Shown: positions 23,961 to 36,900 of the stretch, in pieces
Numbering within the stretch: the first letter of the stretch is position 1
Layout of the letters: every line of letters starts with the position of its first letter
Translations under genes and position numbers: made by a program
Assembly (NCBI GenBank): GCA_019155185.1
Contig: CM032798.1
Coordinates: 17,801,121-17,865,120, forward strand
DNA from: Beaufortia kweichowensis
Taxonomy: Eukaryota; Chordata; Actinopteri; Cypriniformes; Gastromyzontidae
Direction of reading: 5' to 3'
DNA length: 64,000 nucleotides
Notes under the pieces: generated by a model
Told to the model about the DNA's origin: nothing
What the model saw: the letters and a program-made list of their open reading frames with translations, nothing else
Database searches by the model: none

Positions 23961-24834
23961 TAGTACCGTTTCTTGACGCACGATGGCGCTGCAGTGTCAA
24001 GAAAACAATGTGACTGGCGCTCCCTGTGGTCAGCAGGTCATGATGCTCATCTTATGCTGTTTGTGACTTGTTGAAATGTCACTAAATTTAAACTAAAAAA
24101 TGTATGAATGTATTTGGAAAAAAAACCTAGCAGAAATTAATAAATGTTTATTTATATATAATAGGATTATATGCACTTTAAAGTAAGTTCTTAACATTTA
24201 TTCTTCAACACAACATTTTACACAAAAATAGCTTGTTTCAAAAATGTAAGCAACATATGCACAATGCGGAGGAGTTTAATTCTTGATTTATATGATATAA
24301 TTTCAACATCTCAATCAGATTCTTATCAATTTAAAGATGTCTGCTATATAAGGGTAATTCAGATAGGTTGGGACAGTTTTTACAGTCATCTCGGTGTCAA
24401 AAATTCTCAATTTCAAAATTTCTCAATTTACCATAATTCACCCTAGAAAATAGAAGATGAATTTATGTCATTGAACACTAGAGGGCGCAATTGTGTGTCG
24501 CGGTTTTGATAGTATACGCACCAGTAGACTACTAAACTTTATTTTATTTAGACTGTGAAAATCACAATACATTTTAATAATTATAATACTTATTTATGCT
24601 AATTATTTTGGGTAAAGTGTTAATGTATAACTTCTCCCAAAATAGTTTGCATTAATAATTTTTTTATAATATTTTAATATTATACATTAATACCATTATA
24701 CTTATATTGTAATGTGGTTTGCAATGATCAGCTAATATACGTGACCATATATTAAATAAATTGATATTGGGCACTAACTTTTCTTTGTAACTTCCTAATT
24801 TAGGGAATACCCAGTCTTAAAACGAGTTATAGCA

Positions 24835-24838
<4 letters not shown>
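23961..24838. other. Intergenic segment between divergent cep170 and bcl11a
   Basis: AT-rich, with no coding exon. Contains the CTCF-like core at 24475-24488 and ends at the (CT)n tract. It is the only spacer between the two head-to-head genes. Confidence 0.6.
24475..24488 (+). promoter_or_regulatory. CTCF-like core motif between the divergent promoters
   Basis: ACACTAGAGGGCGC matches the CTCF core consensus CCASYAGRKGGCRS at 13 of 14 positions, in forward orientation. It lies in the roughly 1-kb gap between the cep170 and bcl11a first exons. Motif match only. Confidence 0.4.

Positions 24839-24894
<56 letters not shown>
24839..24894. repeat. (CT)n microsatellite upstream of bcl11a
   Basis: About 27 uninterrupted CT units directly before the CCAAT box. 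Polypurine/polypyrimidine tracts in promoters can bind GAGA-type factors or form triplex DNA; here this is only a possibility. Confidence 0.95.
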
Positions 24895-24899
<5 letters not shown>

Positions 24900-25293
24900 T
24901 TCATCCTATTGGCTGCTGGGCTCTGTGGTTCACATGCAACCCATCATTGGTGTTTATCACTCCTACCCCCCTCCCACTCAGCCTTCCTCCTCCTGCTAGT
25001 GTTTTGTAAGTCCATGTCCATCATCTACCTCTGGACGGTCAAGTTCGTTGGCACGTCACGTCCGCACTTGAACCTACAGCGCGCAGGGGGCTTCGCTTAC
25101 TTTCTCTTCCACACTTCTCTCGAAGGGGCAATGAAGCCCAGCAGCACACGCGTCCTGTCACAACACGGGTCTCTTCTGTACTCTCATCTATAATTGATTT
25201 GGGATACCCGATGCATCGCAGAAGATCTTTTCCTCTGGAATCTCCACGACTCTGGATCTTCCCAATGTGAACCCAGCTGAGACCGTGTCCAAC
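24895..25293 (+). promoter_or_regulatory. bcl11a: bcl11a promoter and 5' UTR region
   Basis: An inverted CCAAT box (ATTGGC, 24908-24913) sits immediately after a (CT)n tract and about 380 bp before the start codon. The following 350 bp is GC-richer than its surroundings with CpGs near 25050-25090. No convincing TATA box is seen. The transcription start is not resolved; some of this is 5' UTR. Confidence 0.5.
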
Positions 25294-25348
25294 ATGTCTC
25301 GCCGCAAGCAGGGCAGACCTCAGCACTTAAGCAAACGGGACTTTTCTC
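25294..25348 (+). CDS. bcl11a: bcl11a exon 1, NuRD-recruiting N-terminus
   Basis: The ATG at 25294 opens MSRRKQGRPQHLSKRDFS, the near-invariant BCL11 N-terminus that binds RBBP4/NuRD in mammalian family members. Position 8 is Arg where human BCL11A has Lys. The exon ends with one base of a split codon at 25348, followed by a strong GTAAGT donor. The start is fixed by this motif; upstream ATGs have no family similarity. Confidence 0.96.
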
Positions 25349-28300
25349 GTAAGTTCAGATGAATCTCTCATGTTTCTGTCTTGTTTACTTTAAATACAAT
25401 GCGGATGAGTTTAGTTAAGTTTAGTAAGACGCGTCTTATAGGAGCGCTTTCAAGGAGCGCAATGCATGAAGGCTGGTTATGTGTATGTGTCTGAGAGAAA
25501 AATGTATGTAGCTAAAATTTGTTGATGTACATTAATGTGTTTAAATAGGTTAAACGTAGTTTCTAAGCGTTTGTAATCATTAAATGCAAGTAAAATCATT
25601 AAATTGCAGATTTCGCCTTGAGAAAATCTTCGCATTGAGAATGCTCCTTTTAAACCGAGACTAGGACTTGATCTTTCGTTTTTGGCTGTAATTCAGTGTC
25701 CTTTTTAAAGATATAATTCAGGTTTAGAGTGCGTTACATGCAAACAGTCCTCATAATGTGAATATGATTTCCCGAAGTGCTTCCTCTCAACTTTATCCTC
25801 AAAGATTTTTTTTCAAAATATAATCAAACTGGGTTTTCTTTAGTTATTGTCTATAGATGCACTGTTAAACTGGTAATAGATATTGATATGTCCAATCATG
25901 CATTTTACATCTTAAAGCTCTTTAAACCCTAGTGCGAGATTTTCTCACAGCTTTTGTTGAATGTGTTGTTTATGTTACTGTCAAAAGCCAAAAAACTTGA
26001 AAATGATAAAATTAGCATATATTCCTTGTGTATGTGAAGTTCATTTTACATATCAAAGTGTTTGAAATCATACATTAATCGCGTTTGTCGTTTGGTCGCG
26101 ATCTCAGTGCGATATGCGATGCCATGAGTAACCGCTAGGGGGCAGAAAATGAACAATTGAAGCGCCATTCAAGAGCTGTGATCTGTGAACTTGAACTTGG
26201 TCTGTTTCCCAAACCTATTTTCACTTTTACATACCCTGTCTTTTATGTAAACATTAGTTTAAGAGAACTATATTATTGTGTGAAAGTTCAGTCTCTTAAA
26301 GCGTGAAAAGATTGCTATAAATATTCATGTTGTGTTATTTATTTACTGACCAGAAAGTATATATAAAATGTAAATTTCACTAGATTTAATTTTATCAGTG
26401 ACTATGATAACATATAGTCACAACATATTAACTCTTTCTCAGGAGGTTTAAATGACACCTGTTTGTCTAACACATGATCCGAGGCTTTGTTCCAGTTCAT
26501 TAATACTGTCACAGATCGTCACCGTGAGCATCGCCTTCAAAGGCTTGAAACAGGATCGATTAAAATATTTAATCATGCTTTTTACTGAAACTCATGTCCC
26601 GTCACCCCCACCTCTGTCCCACACGACCTGACACACAATTAGGGTTAACCTGCCGGCGATGTCGACCGTCTCCCTCGGCCCAGTTCAGGCGCTTGATGTG
26701 GTTTCGATTGCTCTTTCAGACGTCCCGGCTGCCCATCTGGGAGCTACCCCACATACTCCCCTCAATAGCTAACCTCGGTTCAGAGCGTTCGAGCATTTTT
26801 AACAAAATGGGTTCCAATCATCTTGAAGTCAAATTAGAATCTATTTTTTGATTCTCAGAGGTGTTGGGTTCATTAAGACGTGAGATTGGCAGGATAATGA
26901 ACAGGGTCATGCAACTACAGTGAACAACCCCCTCCTCTTTACCATTACTGCATCTTTGGTTTCTCATATTCTCTACATCTTAATTTCATCGATTGTGAAT
27001 TTTTTTTTGACATTTCAAGAATGGTTACTTTTCATTTTCTGTGCTATGCTGTTATAGCTTCATAAAGTAATAAAGAACATCCTCATGTTATGTCTGTTTT
27101 TCTAGTTAACTGTCTGTATATAATCTTTTATATACATCCATATGACACCTAACCCCATAAGACATGTAACACCTCCCCTACTGCAAATTTTAGCACCGCT
27201 TTCATTTATATGGAAATGGATATAATTATCACTTATGGTGTATATATATAATTATCACTTGTCAAGTCATTATCAAGTTTCAGTATGGATATATTACAGC
27301 TGGTTATTCCTCCATATCTCACACTTCCATATTTCCTTCCCTATAGCCGAGCCTGTGACGGCAGATATCCCTGAGGACGAGGAAAGCCATCACGGATCGG
27401 AACCATCCACCCCCAAAGGCGATCAGGATCTTCTCACGTGTGGTCAGTGTCACTCCAGGTTTCCATTGGCTGACATACTGCTGTTCATCGAACACAAACG
27501 CAGGCAGTGTCAGGGCCGACTATGCATGGACAAAGGTTCGGACGAGCCGCCGTCGCCCCCGCGGCAGGCCTGCATCCCTGTGGAGGTGGCGGTTCAGGTA
27601 TCGCCACACGAAGAAGAGCGTTTAGCCTCCGCACCGCATGGATTACGTCCCAAGCAGGAGATTGTGACAGGTAGAGTAACTGATGTTTATGTTGGAGCAC
27701 ACAAACATTTTTTTAGACTTTAGGAAACTTTTAATTGGAGCCCTGATGAATGCACGTATCACATTTCTTTTTGCGCCTGACAGCTTTTTTAGATTTGGTT
27801 AGTCTGTGTGTTTTCACAGGACTGACAAGGAGAATGGTAGTAGAGAAAAATGGTGTCATATGTGGGTGTAGTCACCATGCTCAGTGTGGTTTTAACAAGA
27901 TTGTATCTCACTCGAGTAAACGTGTGACTGAAGTTGTAAGTTCACGCTGATTAAAAAAGGACAGAAATGATCTTCTTTATAGATGAGATCTGTGTTTGTG
28001 GTTTTTCGATTGGTGTCCTGTTGCGCGTGATACTAGCACTGCCAAGGTCATGGGTTCCAATCCTAGGGATTCCAAATACTAATGAAATGTAGCCTGTACT
28101 AAACGTCACTTTGGATAATATCATCTGTCAAATGCATTAATGTAAACATGTCACTAGTTCTAGCTAATTTAATAATTTTTCTTTTGTATTGGACACAGCC
28201 AAACCGTAAAGAAAAAGCACCCTGATATGAAAAAATCTTATGTTAAAACTTGTTTATAATTGTCTTAAAGTGACAATGGTGGAGGTTATATTAAAACACA

Positions 28301-30870
28301 CTGTAAATCACACTGATATAAAGATCTTGCATAAAGTAAGTCCGTATATGTGTGTTTTGGGGGATGATCAGCCTTTGCCCGTCGCTCCAGACAGGTCACA
28401 CGCCTTCACTGTTACACGTGAAGCACATGCGTGATGTAAAGTCTGCGGCCGTGCAAGCAGATGTCCATCCCAACAGATGGAATTCTGTATCGTCTGTAAA
28501 TGGTGAATCCGTTAGAGATTCACGCTCTGAGAAATTTGCATGATAAACAATTTAAGATATGCATGTGGACACAGCCGCTTTTAATACCCCCCCAAACAAC
28601 ACCCCATCAGACCCCTATTTTATTCAAGTCTGAATGCCCTCGAGCAGACCAGACGATCGGCCCGGGCAATAACCCCCTTCTACACAGACCCCCCAACCTC
28701 CTTATCTGCTATCTTTCTCTGGGGTTATTTTTCTTAAGTACATCCATGTGAAACCATTTTCTCTGAGGCAAGGCAGATATACGTGATTGTGTGTTTTATT
28801 ACCTTTTTGTAAGCATTCGTCCGTCTCTTGATCCCACAGTCTTTAAAAGCGGCCCTTCGTTTTGTAAATACATGGAACGGAGCTTTGAAGATATGATAGT
28901 ATGACAGCAGTAACAGCTATATTTCGCCGTACAGGCCGTATTTTAACGTTACATGTTAACTATAGCAGGTAATTCACATAATAAATCCTGATGAAACCGG
29001 CTCTTTCTGTTAGTCTGTCCAGTGGCGGCTGGTGATGTTGGACTGCTTTACTTTTGACATCTTTGGCACTGATACACTTTTCTCTTACAAATGAGAGTTA
29101 TGGATCATTAGCTGGTGAAAAGCGAGTGAAACGGGCAGAGACAGGAAGTTGCATTGTTATGGTTAAACTTTACAAGCTTTTTTTTGAGACCTGGCAACAC
29201 AATCTCCTAGTGATTTGTAAATGCATATGAATTCATAAAATCTCATTTGTACGTTTTGTATGATCTACTTTTGCCCCAGAGATGCTTAGGTTTAGGTGTT
29301 GTGTTTCTTAATTGTTTCTTCTAGTCTGCAATTATTAAAGGTAGAGGAAACAGAGACTTTAGGTTTTGTCCCTTTCATTTACAGTAATTTTTCTTTTGAG
29401 AATGGTCGTAGTAATCTATAAAGATTAAGAAGAGATATCCAATAATGTCCAGTTTTCAAAGAAAGAATATTATCTTAGCTGTGATATCTGCATTTATTTT
29501 ATCGCCCTCTTACTCTTAGTATGTTTTTGTTTTGTTTTTTATTTTTATAGAAATATACCCAGAATTTAAAGATAAAGACAAAGTTAGATATGACATGTTT
29601 CTGTGCTTAGATGCTGCATGCAAGTAGGCCGATGCAGAAGTAGTTTTAATATGGTTTGTTTAATGTTTATGTCATAAAAACGCAAAGTGTCTGATGTGTT
29701 TGTTTGTGCTGAGGTTAAGTGTTTTGTGTGGTTTACTGCCTCAACGTAACATGACAGCGGGTTTGTCTTGGCAGACGCTGCCCGAGGCTTCCCTTTTAGT
29801 TGGCATATGGTTGGATATTGGCACAGAGCAAGCGAGAAAGTGTTTGTGTGTATGTAGTGAAGTTCATATTTGTACTTGACACAAGTGTCCTGTAGTGAGA
29901 CATGCTATGCTTCATCTAACAACCTTTTTCATATTCTTTTATAATTATTATAAGCATTTTTTAACCTTCTATATATTTACTGCATGTACGCACAAATTTA
30001 GACAGATACACCTTTATATTGTGTACTTATTGTTTGGTTGGCAGAAACCCTTTAATAATCAGATCTGTCAGTAGCATATGATACTGTAATCAGTCTGTGT
30101 GTGTTTGTTTTGTTTTGATGTGTTTGTGTGTAAGTCGAGATGTGGACACGTTTCCCCTAGAGATGCTCTTCTGTTTAGTGTTTATATGGGGAACATAAAT
30201 CTGCATGCAGATTTAAGTTAAAAAGTATATACCATACAGTTTATCGCTGACTCGTTGATTTTGTTTGGTCACCTGTGCTGATTCTGGGTGTTTCCAAGAC
30301 AAACGTCTTGTTATTATATGTTGAAATATTTGTATGATATATGTTCGTATGTGTGTGGGGTCCACAGCTGGTATGTCTTATCTGTCCTCTATAGAATGAG
30401 ATAAAGACTCAGATGGCCCCTCACTGTCTGTGAATAGGGTTACAGATGTCTTTCTCTATGTCCCCATGTCTTTATTTATTTCTATTTTGCATTAATTTCT
30501 TTACACACAATCTTGTTGGGTCACTCTCTTGCATTGGGATTTAACAGCTACACTGTGAATTAAACCTGTTACTTACGTAAGACGCTATGCTTTTATTCCA
30601 GCCTAAATCGCAATTGAAAACAAATAATGTGAAAATATGGATAAAGAACAATGCAAATAGACCAGTGAAGAGGCAGATTAATTTTTTCGATTCTTTGAAC
30701 CAGAGTATTTAATTTTGCTCTTTTTAATGCACTAGACGCACTGAAGTGGAATGTAAGAAAATGTTTATGCTTTTATCTTGGGTGTCATGCTCTCTCTCGC
30801 TCTCTCTCTTTCTCTCTCGCTCTCTTTCTCGCTCTCTCTCTCGCTCTCTCTCTTTCTCTCTCGCTCTCTT

Positions 30871-30904
<34 letters not shown>

Positions 30905-33900
30905 TCTTTCTCTACTCTCTCGCTCTCTCTCTCTGAATCTGGCAGATAATATTCTGCGGCTCATTTGAATTTGAAGCAATTCTTTAATCTTCAAAGCCTT
31001 GATTGCTTTATGAATATGCATGCTACACGCAGACTTTAATTCATTACCTTGTTGTAAATTCTAATGACCATTAGTCCCTCTAGGTAATTGCCAATTATTT
31101 TGCATATTTGATTAGCCCATTATGAGTTCATTCAGTCGACATGAGGCAAGCAACGAAGGCAGATTCACTGGTGAAATAAACAGAGGATTGATGCCTCTGT
31201 AAGATATTTTTCTTTACATATTCTTTCATTTTAAAGGAGGTGCTGTATCTCTTTCGTTTTGAGTTTATATAACAATAAACATTTTATGAAATGGTTATTT
31301 ATTTCTGCTGTCTGTGCACATAATGCCTCATCATAGATTATTTTGTGATTTTTAAAAGCTCAGCAATTGAATTGAAGGAGATTGTAGTTTGTTGGTGTGT
31401 AGTTCTATGTGCGCTCTGTTCGTTTTTCCAAATACATTCGCTCCAGACAAAACAAAAAGTTCACCCACAGTACAGTTGTTTGGATTAAGTTTGGTTTGCT
31501 ATGAAAACACACTGTAACTCAAAACTTCCTCTCAGGTCCAGTGAGCGTTTATTGCAGCTAAGTAGCAAAACAACTCCTCAACTTTGTGATGTCAAATTAT
31601 ATTTGACTTGACAGCAAAATCAATACGTTCCCTTTGATGTACAGGCATGTAAAGTTTCTCGTTGAGATTTGCAACCCTACAGTTACACATGAAAGCACGT
31701 TGAGCATGTATAATGTGACCGCTGGCCAGTTACGTTTTTGCCTTAAAATGACAGGTGATGTAAAAACATCACCATCGTGAGTTCATTCCTTCACTCCCGC
31801 TGGACCGTTGTCCCGCCCCGTGATGTGGGTCTGCAGACACTCACGGTCCATTTAAACATTTTTTATTTTTGTGCAAGATGCGATGCAGCTGGCGGTACCT
31901 TTATCTGGCCCGTCACAGGTGTTGGCCCTCCTCCGGATTCTGACTTAACCCTGTGTCTATGTCATGGGGTGTGAGAAGAGGCCTGCGGGGAGGCCGACAG
32001 GGACACAATGGGAGGATTGTGCTCAGGGCGGGGGGCTCGGAGGCTCAGGCGGCCCTGACTGTGGCCAAACAGGTCGGGCCAGACAGCATGATAGATGGCT
32101 TTGTTTAAGGGTCCCGGGGTGGGGCTTGAACTTGAGGCACTTTGTTTATCCTGAATAGAGCAGGGGGGAAGACGCCGGAATGATCTATGTCTCGATCGCT
32201 GAGGAGGTTTAGAGAAAGCAACCACACCAAGTTAGGAAACCAGACAGATGAAAGTAGAGATTTGGTTAAAAATTTGTTTTAGGGAAGTTCAGCGAATGTA
32301 TTTCAAGTTAAAGGAATTGTTTGCAGTGCTGGCCGGCCATGTGTTCTTTAGGTTAAAGGAGGGTCAAGTTGAACACTGCCGGAGGGGGAGGGCCGTCCTC
32401 GCACCCTGACGGAGGCTGTCCATTTCAAGATCAACTTGGCCGAGCTCCAAGTCTTTTAAATCTGACTAGACACGCACACGTACACACATACCTGTCGCCT
32501 ATATATCAAATGGCACTAGGTTTGTTTGGGTTTTAGTTTTTTTAGCCTGAAGGCTGAAAGAGGTGCTCACTGCTGGACTAGTTCAGACCGGTTGGCCGGC
32601 CTTGTCTTCACTTGCATGCCTGTGTCAAACACACAAAACGTGCAGAAAACACAAGAAAAAGACCAGGATATAGTTTTTCATAAGATGGTTGGGTGATGGA
32701 AACATTCTGGATTTAATGCGAATGACACATGACAGCTTGTGACGATCACACATTTGTGAAAATGTCTATGTCGCATTGAGATGGATAAATATGTGGGTTT
32801 GCATACTTTACACTTGTCTATCAATTGACCCGTGCATTTGCATATGTATTTATGCAGATTTTCCGAGGGGGCTCTCACACACAGCAGGGGTTTCTGTGTG
32901 TCACGCTTTCTCAGTGAGCATTTGTGCGTCTTTGTGTTGAGTATGTTAATGTGTGTGTTTTCTCTATCTGATTTTCTGTTCATATCTCTCTTTCGCATTT
33001 ACCTGTGCGTATAAATGCACGTGCCCTTCCGTGTCTCTGACCCTGCAAAGTGTGCAATGGTGCTGTGTAGCATTGTTGGGTGAGTGAATACTTGAGCTGT
33101 ACGCCGTCTATGAATATCTCCCTGAATGTGAAGAGACGCAGTATCTGTCTACAGCATATACATTCGCCACCTTCTCCTGTTGCAGTCATCTGTAAATAGT
33201 TTTGGTCCTTCTGTTTACTTCACATGTGATTTATTTTGTTAAAGCGAGGGTTCAACTGGCCAAACCATCAACATGAAGATGGAGGGGTCTTGAATGTGCC
33301 CCAGTTCTAAAGATCACAGGAAATAGCAACTCTTACTGGGAAATAGTTTGACCTTTCCTTGTTATTGCTTCTCTGTGAGAGATATAAAGAAATAGAATTA
33401 CTTTTGTGGAAAAGTCAAAAATCTAATTGTACAGACCAGCAAGAATGATAACTATAAAATATATAAGTTTCCACAACTATAATGATAATGAAACAAGAAA
33501 CAATATTGTCTGGATCCTTTTCAGGGCGATTTTTTTTTCTGGCTAATGAATGATTAAACATTGACAGCCATGCAAAATCCATGGGCTTGCGCATTTAAAA
33601 TGTGAAACTGTTCCATACAAGCTTAAACATTACATTATTGTCTGTGGTGTAGATGCAAGAGAGTTTTTTCTTTTCCTTTCCTTTGGTTAGTTTCAGTCCT
33701 TGATTCTGATTGGTCAATAGTTTTATTCATGATAAATTAGAGTTATGATTCTGTGCATCACTGCACATCACTCTTAGCAACATAAACATATATCACAGTG
33801 GAAGAAAGGCTTTTTGTGATTTCCTGAAAGTTGCACTGATACATATTTTTAGATGTATTGTGTGGTAACCGTTTTATAAAAGCAATGGGTCCAGAAGTGT

Positions 33901-36900
33901 CTAGCCAGGGAGCAGATGTCCCATCACGGGCCTTTAGCATCTCACCCCATCAGCTGTCAGCGGTGTGGAACAATCCTTACACTCTGAAAACGCACCGGTC
34001 CAATTAAACGAGGTTAATTTGCTTTAGCACTTATCTGCCCATAGTATTTCTCTCTCCTTTAGCAGCGACTCTCTCTCTCTCCTGCAGCAATATCTCCGTC
34101 TCCTCGTCCCATTATTTGTTTGCACTTCTCATTCGCTTTTCACTATAATCTCCTCTTGGACATCGTTGTCTCCTTTTCTTTTCCCTCTTCCTTCTGCCTG
34201 TAGTTTGTTTGCCTCTCTTGCATTTGAGCAAAACACCGTGGTGACATTACGGCTGTAACAAATTGAGCACTTGTAGAATGCGGGCATGAAACCTCCACAA
34301 AGCTTCCATTCAGCGTCTTACTGACCGGACATAAAGGCCCATGACAGTTTAAGTGGCGTGTTGAGTTTGCATGTGAAAGCGTGTCTACCAACGTTTATGG
34401 CAAGAAAGAGGATTTGATGAGAAGGTTGAAACAATGAGAGAGGCGGAGATGGATGCTTTCGTTGAGGGGAAAATCTGTCAGACGATTTTACGGTATCTAT
34501 AAACGTGTTTATGATGTGCTAGACAGCGTTTATGACGTGCATGCCGTGTATGTGTGTCAGGCTGCGTTTAGTTTTACATTGACTATGTGCATAAAGTCCA
34601 GTTTGAAATGGACATGTTGAGTGACCAATGTTTTGTTTTGTTTTGCATAACAGCAGCCAATCAGATTGAAGCTTAAGAGTTTGCCGGTGAGCTGGTGAAT
34701 TTAGTAACCACATTCTCCCCGAATCTAAACTCTGATCCTCCTCTTGTCTCTTTGCTCTTGTCATGCCATTATCGTCTGGATAAGAATGGGTCATCTCCTG
34801 CGTCCCCTGCCCTGCTCGATGAACCCCTGCCCTCCTTGCCTGTCACAGTGAACTATGGTAGACAGACACACACTGAGACGCTGTCACATAAACAAAGACA
34901 CATATAAACCCAGAGGCCCATCACACCGAGAGGACAGATGCCCTCGTTGTGGAATAGAGCCTTCGCAGGATTTGTCCGTCATGTATACAGAAGCAGACGT
35001 CTTCACATGAGTACATGCACACATTTGTGGTGTTCATTGTGAGAGACGGGGATGTAACCAAATATTTGCGAATGGGGGTTAAAGGGATCTAGTCATGTGT
35101 ACTTTTGTTTGTTTTTAACTAAAGCATTTTTAATATATTATGGTGCTTGTGATTTTTCATTAAAATACTTTTTTAGGCACCCCCGACCATAACGAATGCC
35201 CAGCACGCTGATGCATGTCTCTGTCAAACACTTGTCCGCCCAACTGTAGTCGTGACCCTTGACCTCAGCGGGGGCATGCATGTGCACGGTCTTGCCAGCA
35301 CCTCCCTGGAATGTCTGAAGCCGGAGCGAGAGATGGCTTACTAGTCTCTGTGCTGTTCTACAGCTTGCGAAGTATAAATCCTGTTGTCACCAGAGGGCTA
35401 AAGCTTTCCTTCAGTGTTCCTCATGCTCGCTTCACTTTTCACCCAGTCACACTACTTTAGTTAAGAGCACAAGTGTTTTAAAACAGAAATATGTTCCTTC
35501 TGCTCTGTGGTGAATAAGGAAGCTTTTGTGCTATTGATTTGATATCTTCGTAGTTCATTTACTCGCTCTTAAAGGAACAGTTCACCTCAAAATGAAAATT
35601 ATGTCATGAGAAACACCAAATGAAGTAAATTTCAAGTTGGGTTTATAAAATGAATATCCATAAATATTCATTTTGGTTTGAGTTGTTCCTTTAAGTAAAC
35701 AACTTCTCTTACCCTCTCTCTGTGACCTCTGACCCCACAGACTCTTAAAGGTATGTACAGTATGAGCGTGACGAGATACAGTACAGGCCTACAGACAGAT
35801 TTTTGGCAAGAGCTCACAGGTAAAATTCCAGCTGTGTTTGAAATTCCAGGGCTGTGGGTTGTTTAGAAAAGTTGATCTCTTTTAGCCAAGTACAAGGAAG
35901 AAAGCTGGGGTTGATTAATATTTAGTTGTTTCTCTTAAAACATGATAATCGTGACTGATAAGATTAAGCCTCATTAGTTTATGATTTTACCAAATGAGAA
36001 AACATTGTAAAATCATAAAACATCGACGCATGATACATCCATATTTAGGTCAATGCTGATTCATGCTGTCTGTAACATTTTTGCTTAATAATAAATGATT
36101 GAGCAAGTACATAAAAAAATCACTGAAAGGTGTCTTCTAATGTTACCTTGATTCACAATATTAGGCTTATAATAATGATTATAATTTAAGCTGGCAGGTC
36201 AGATTTTGCAAGAAATATCTTTACATGTACTGAAAAAACAGCAGATAGGTATACAAAGTAACCTGCAGTTTTATGTTTCAATCAGAGATGACGATAGAGA
36301 GGCAAAAGCTACTTTATTTTACAAGAGCTGTGTATTTTTTCATTGAATATCATAAAAAAAATAGAAACTAATTTCAAATTACTTTGTTATGTGAGTTTGT
36401 GTTCTAATTACTCGTGGAAGGATGTTTTGTTGCTTGTTTTGTTTGTGTTGCATTATGTTGGCTGGCAAAATCTCCTATTGGTCCAAATTGTGTCACGTAC
36501 TGCAAGTGTCTAGTGTTAGGCTGTGATGTGTTGCCCATCATTTTTTGCTTACGGCATGTCTGGTTACTTTAAGGAGTTGTAAAGTAGACTGGCTGTTTTT
36601 CTCCTCACTGATGCTGAAGCAGAAGCGGTTTGCTGATCTCTCCCATCTGCTAACATGCCATGATGCAGATTAGAACATATGCATCCAATTAGGTAGCAAA
36701 GCAAAGTGCTGGAATCTGGCCTGATGTCACCCACATGAAGAATTGGGGTGAGTGTGGCCCGTCTCGGCCAAGTGACTGTTGCATCCATCTTACAGAAGCT
36801 TTTGATGGTAAATGTTATGTTGGGCTTTCTTTCATTGTGTGCTAATGTGGTTGTGTTTGAGTTAAAACTGCAATGATACTTACAGAAAATACTGGGTTTG

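Noticed and set aside
27235..27346. Upstream ATG extending the exon-2 open frame of bcl11a
   Set aside because: These residues are intronic; the acceptor at 27345-27346 and the split codon with exon 1 fix the exon start.
34695..34907. Possible alternative exon of bcl11a in intron 2 ('SPASPALLDEPLPSLPV')
   Set aside because: No similarity to BCL11 exon 3, and splice boundaries do not give the required phase.
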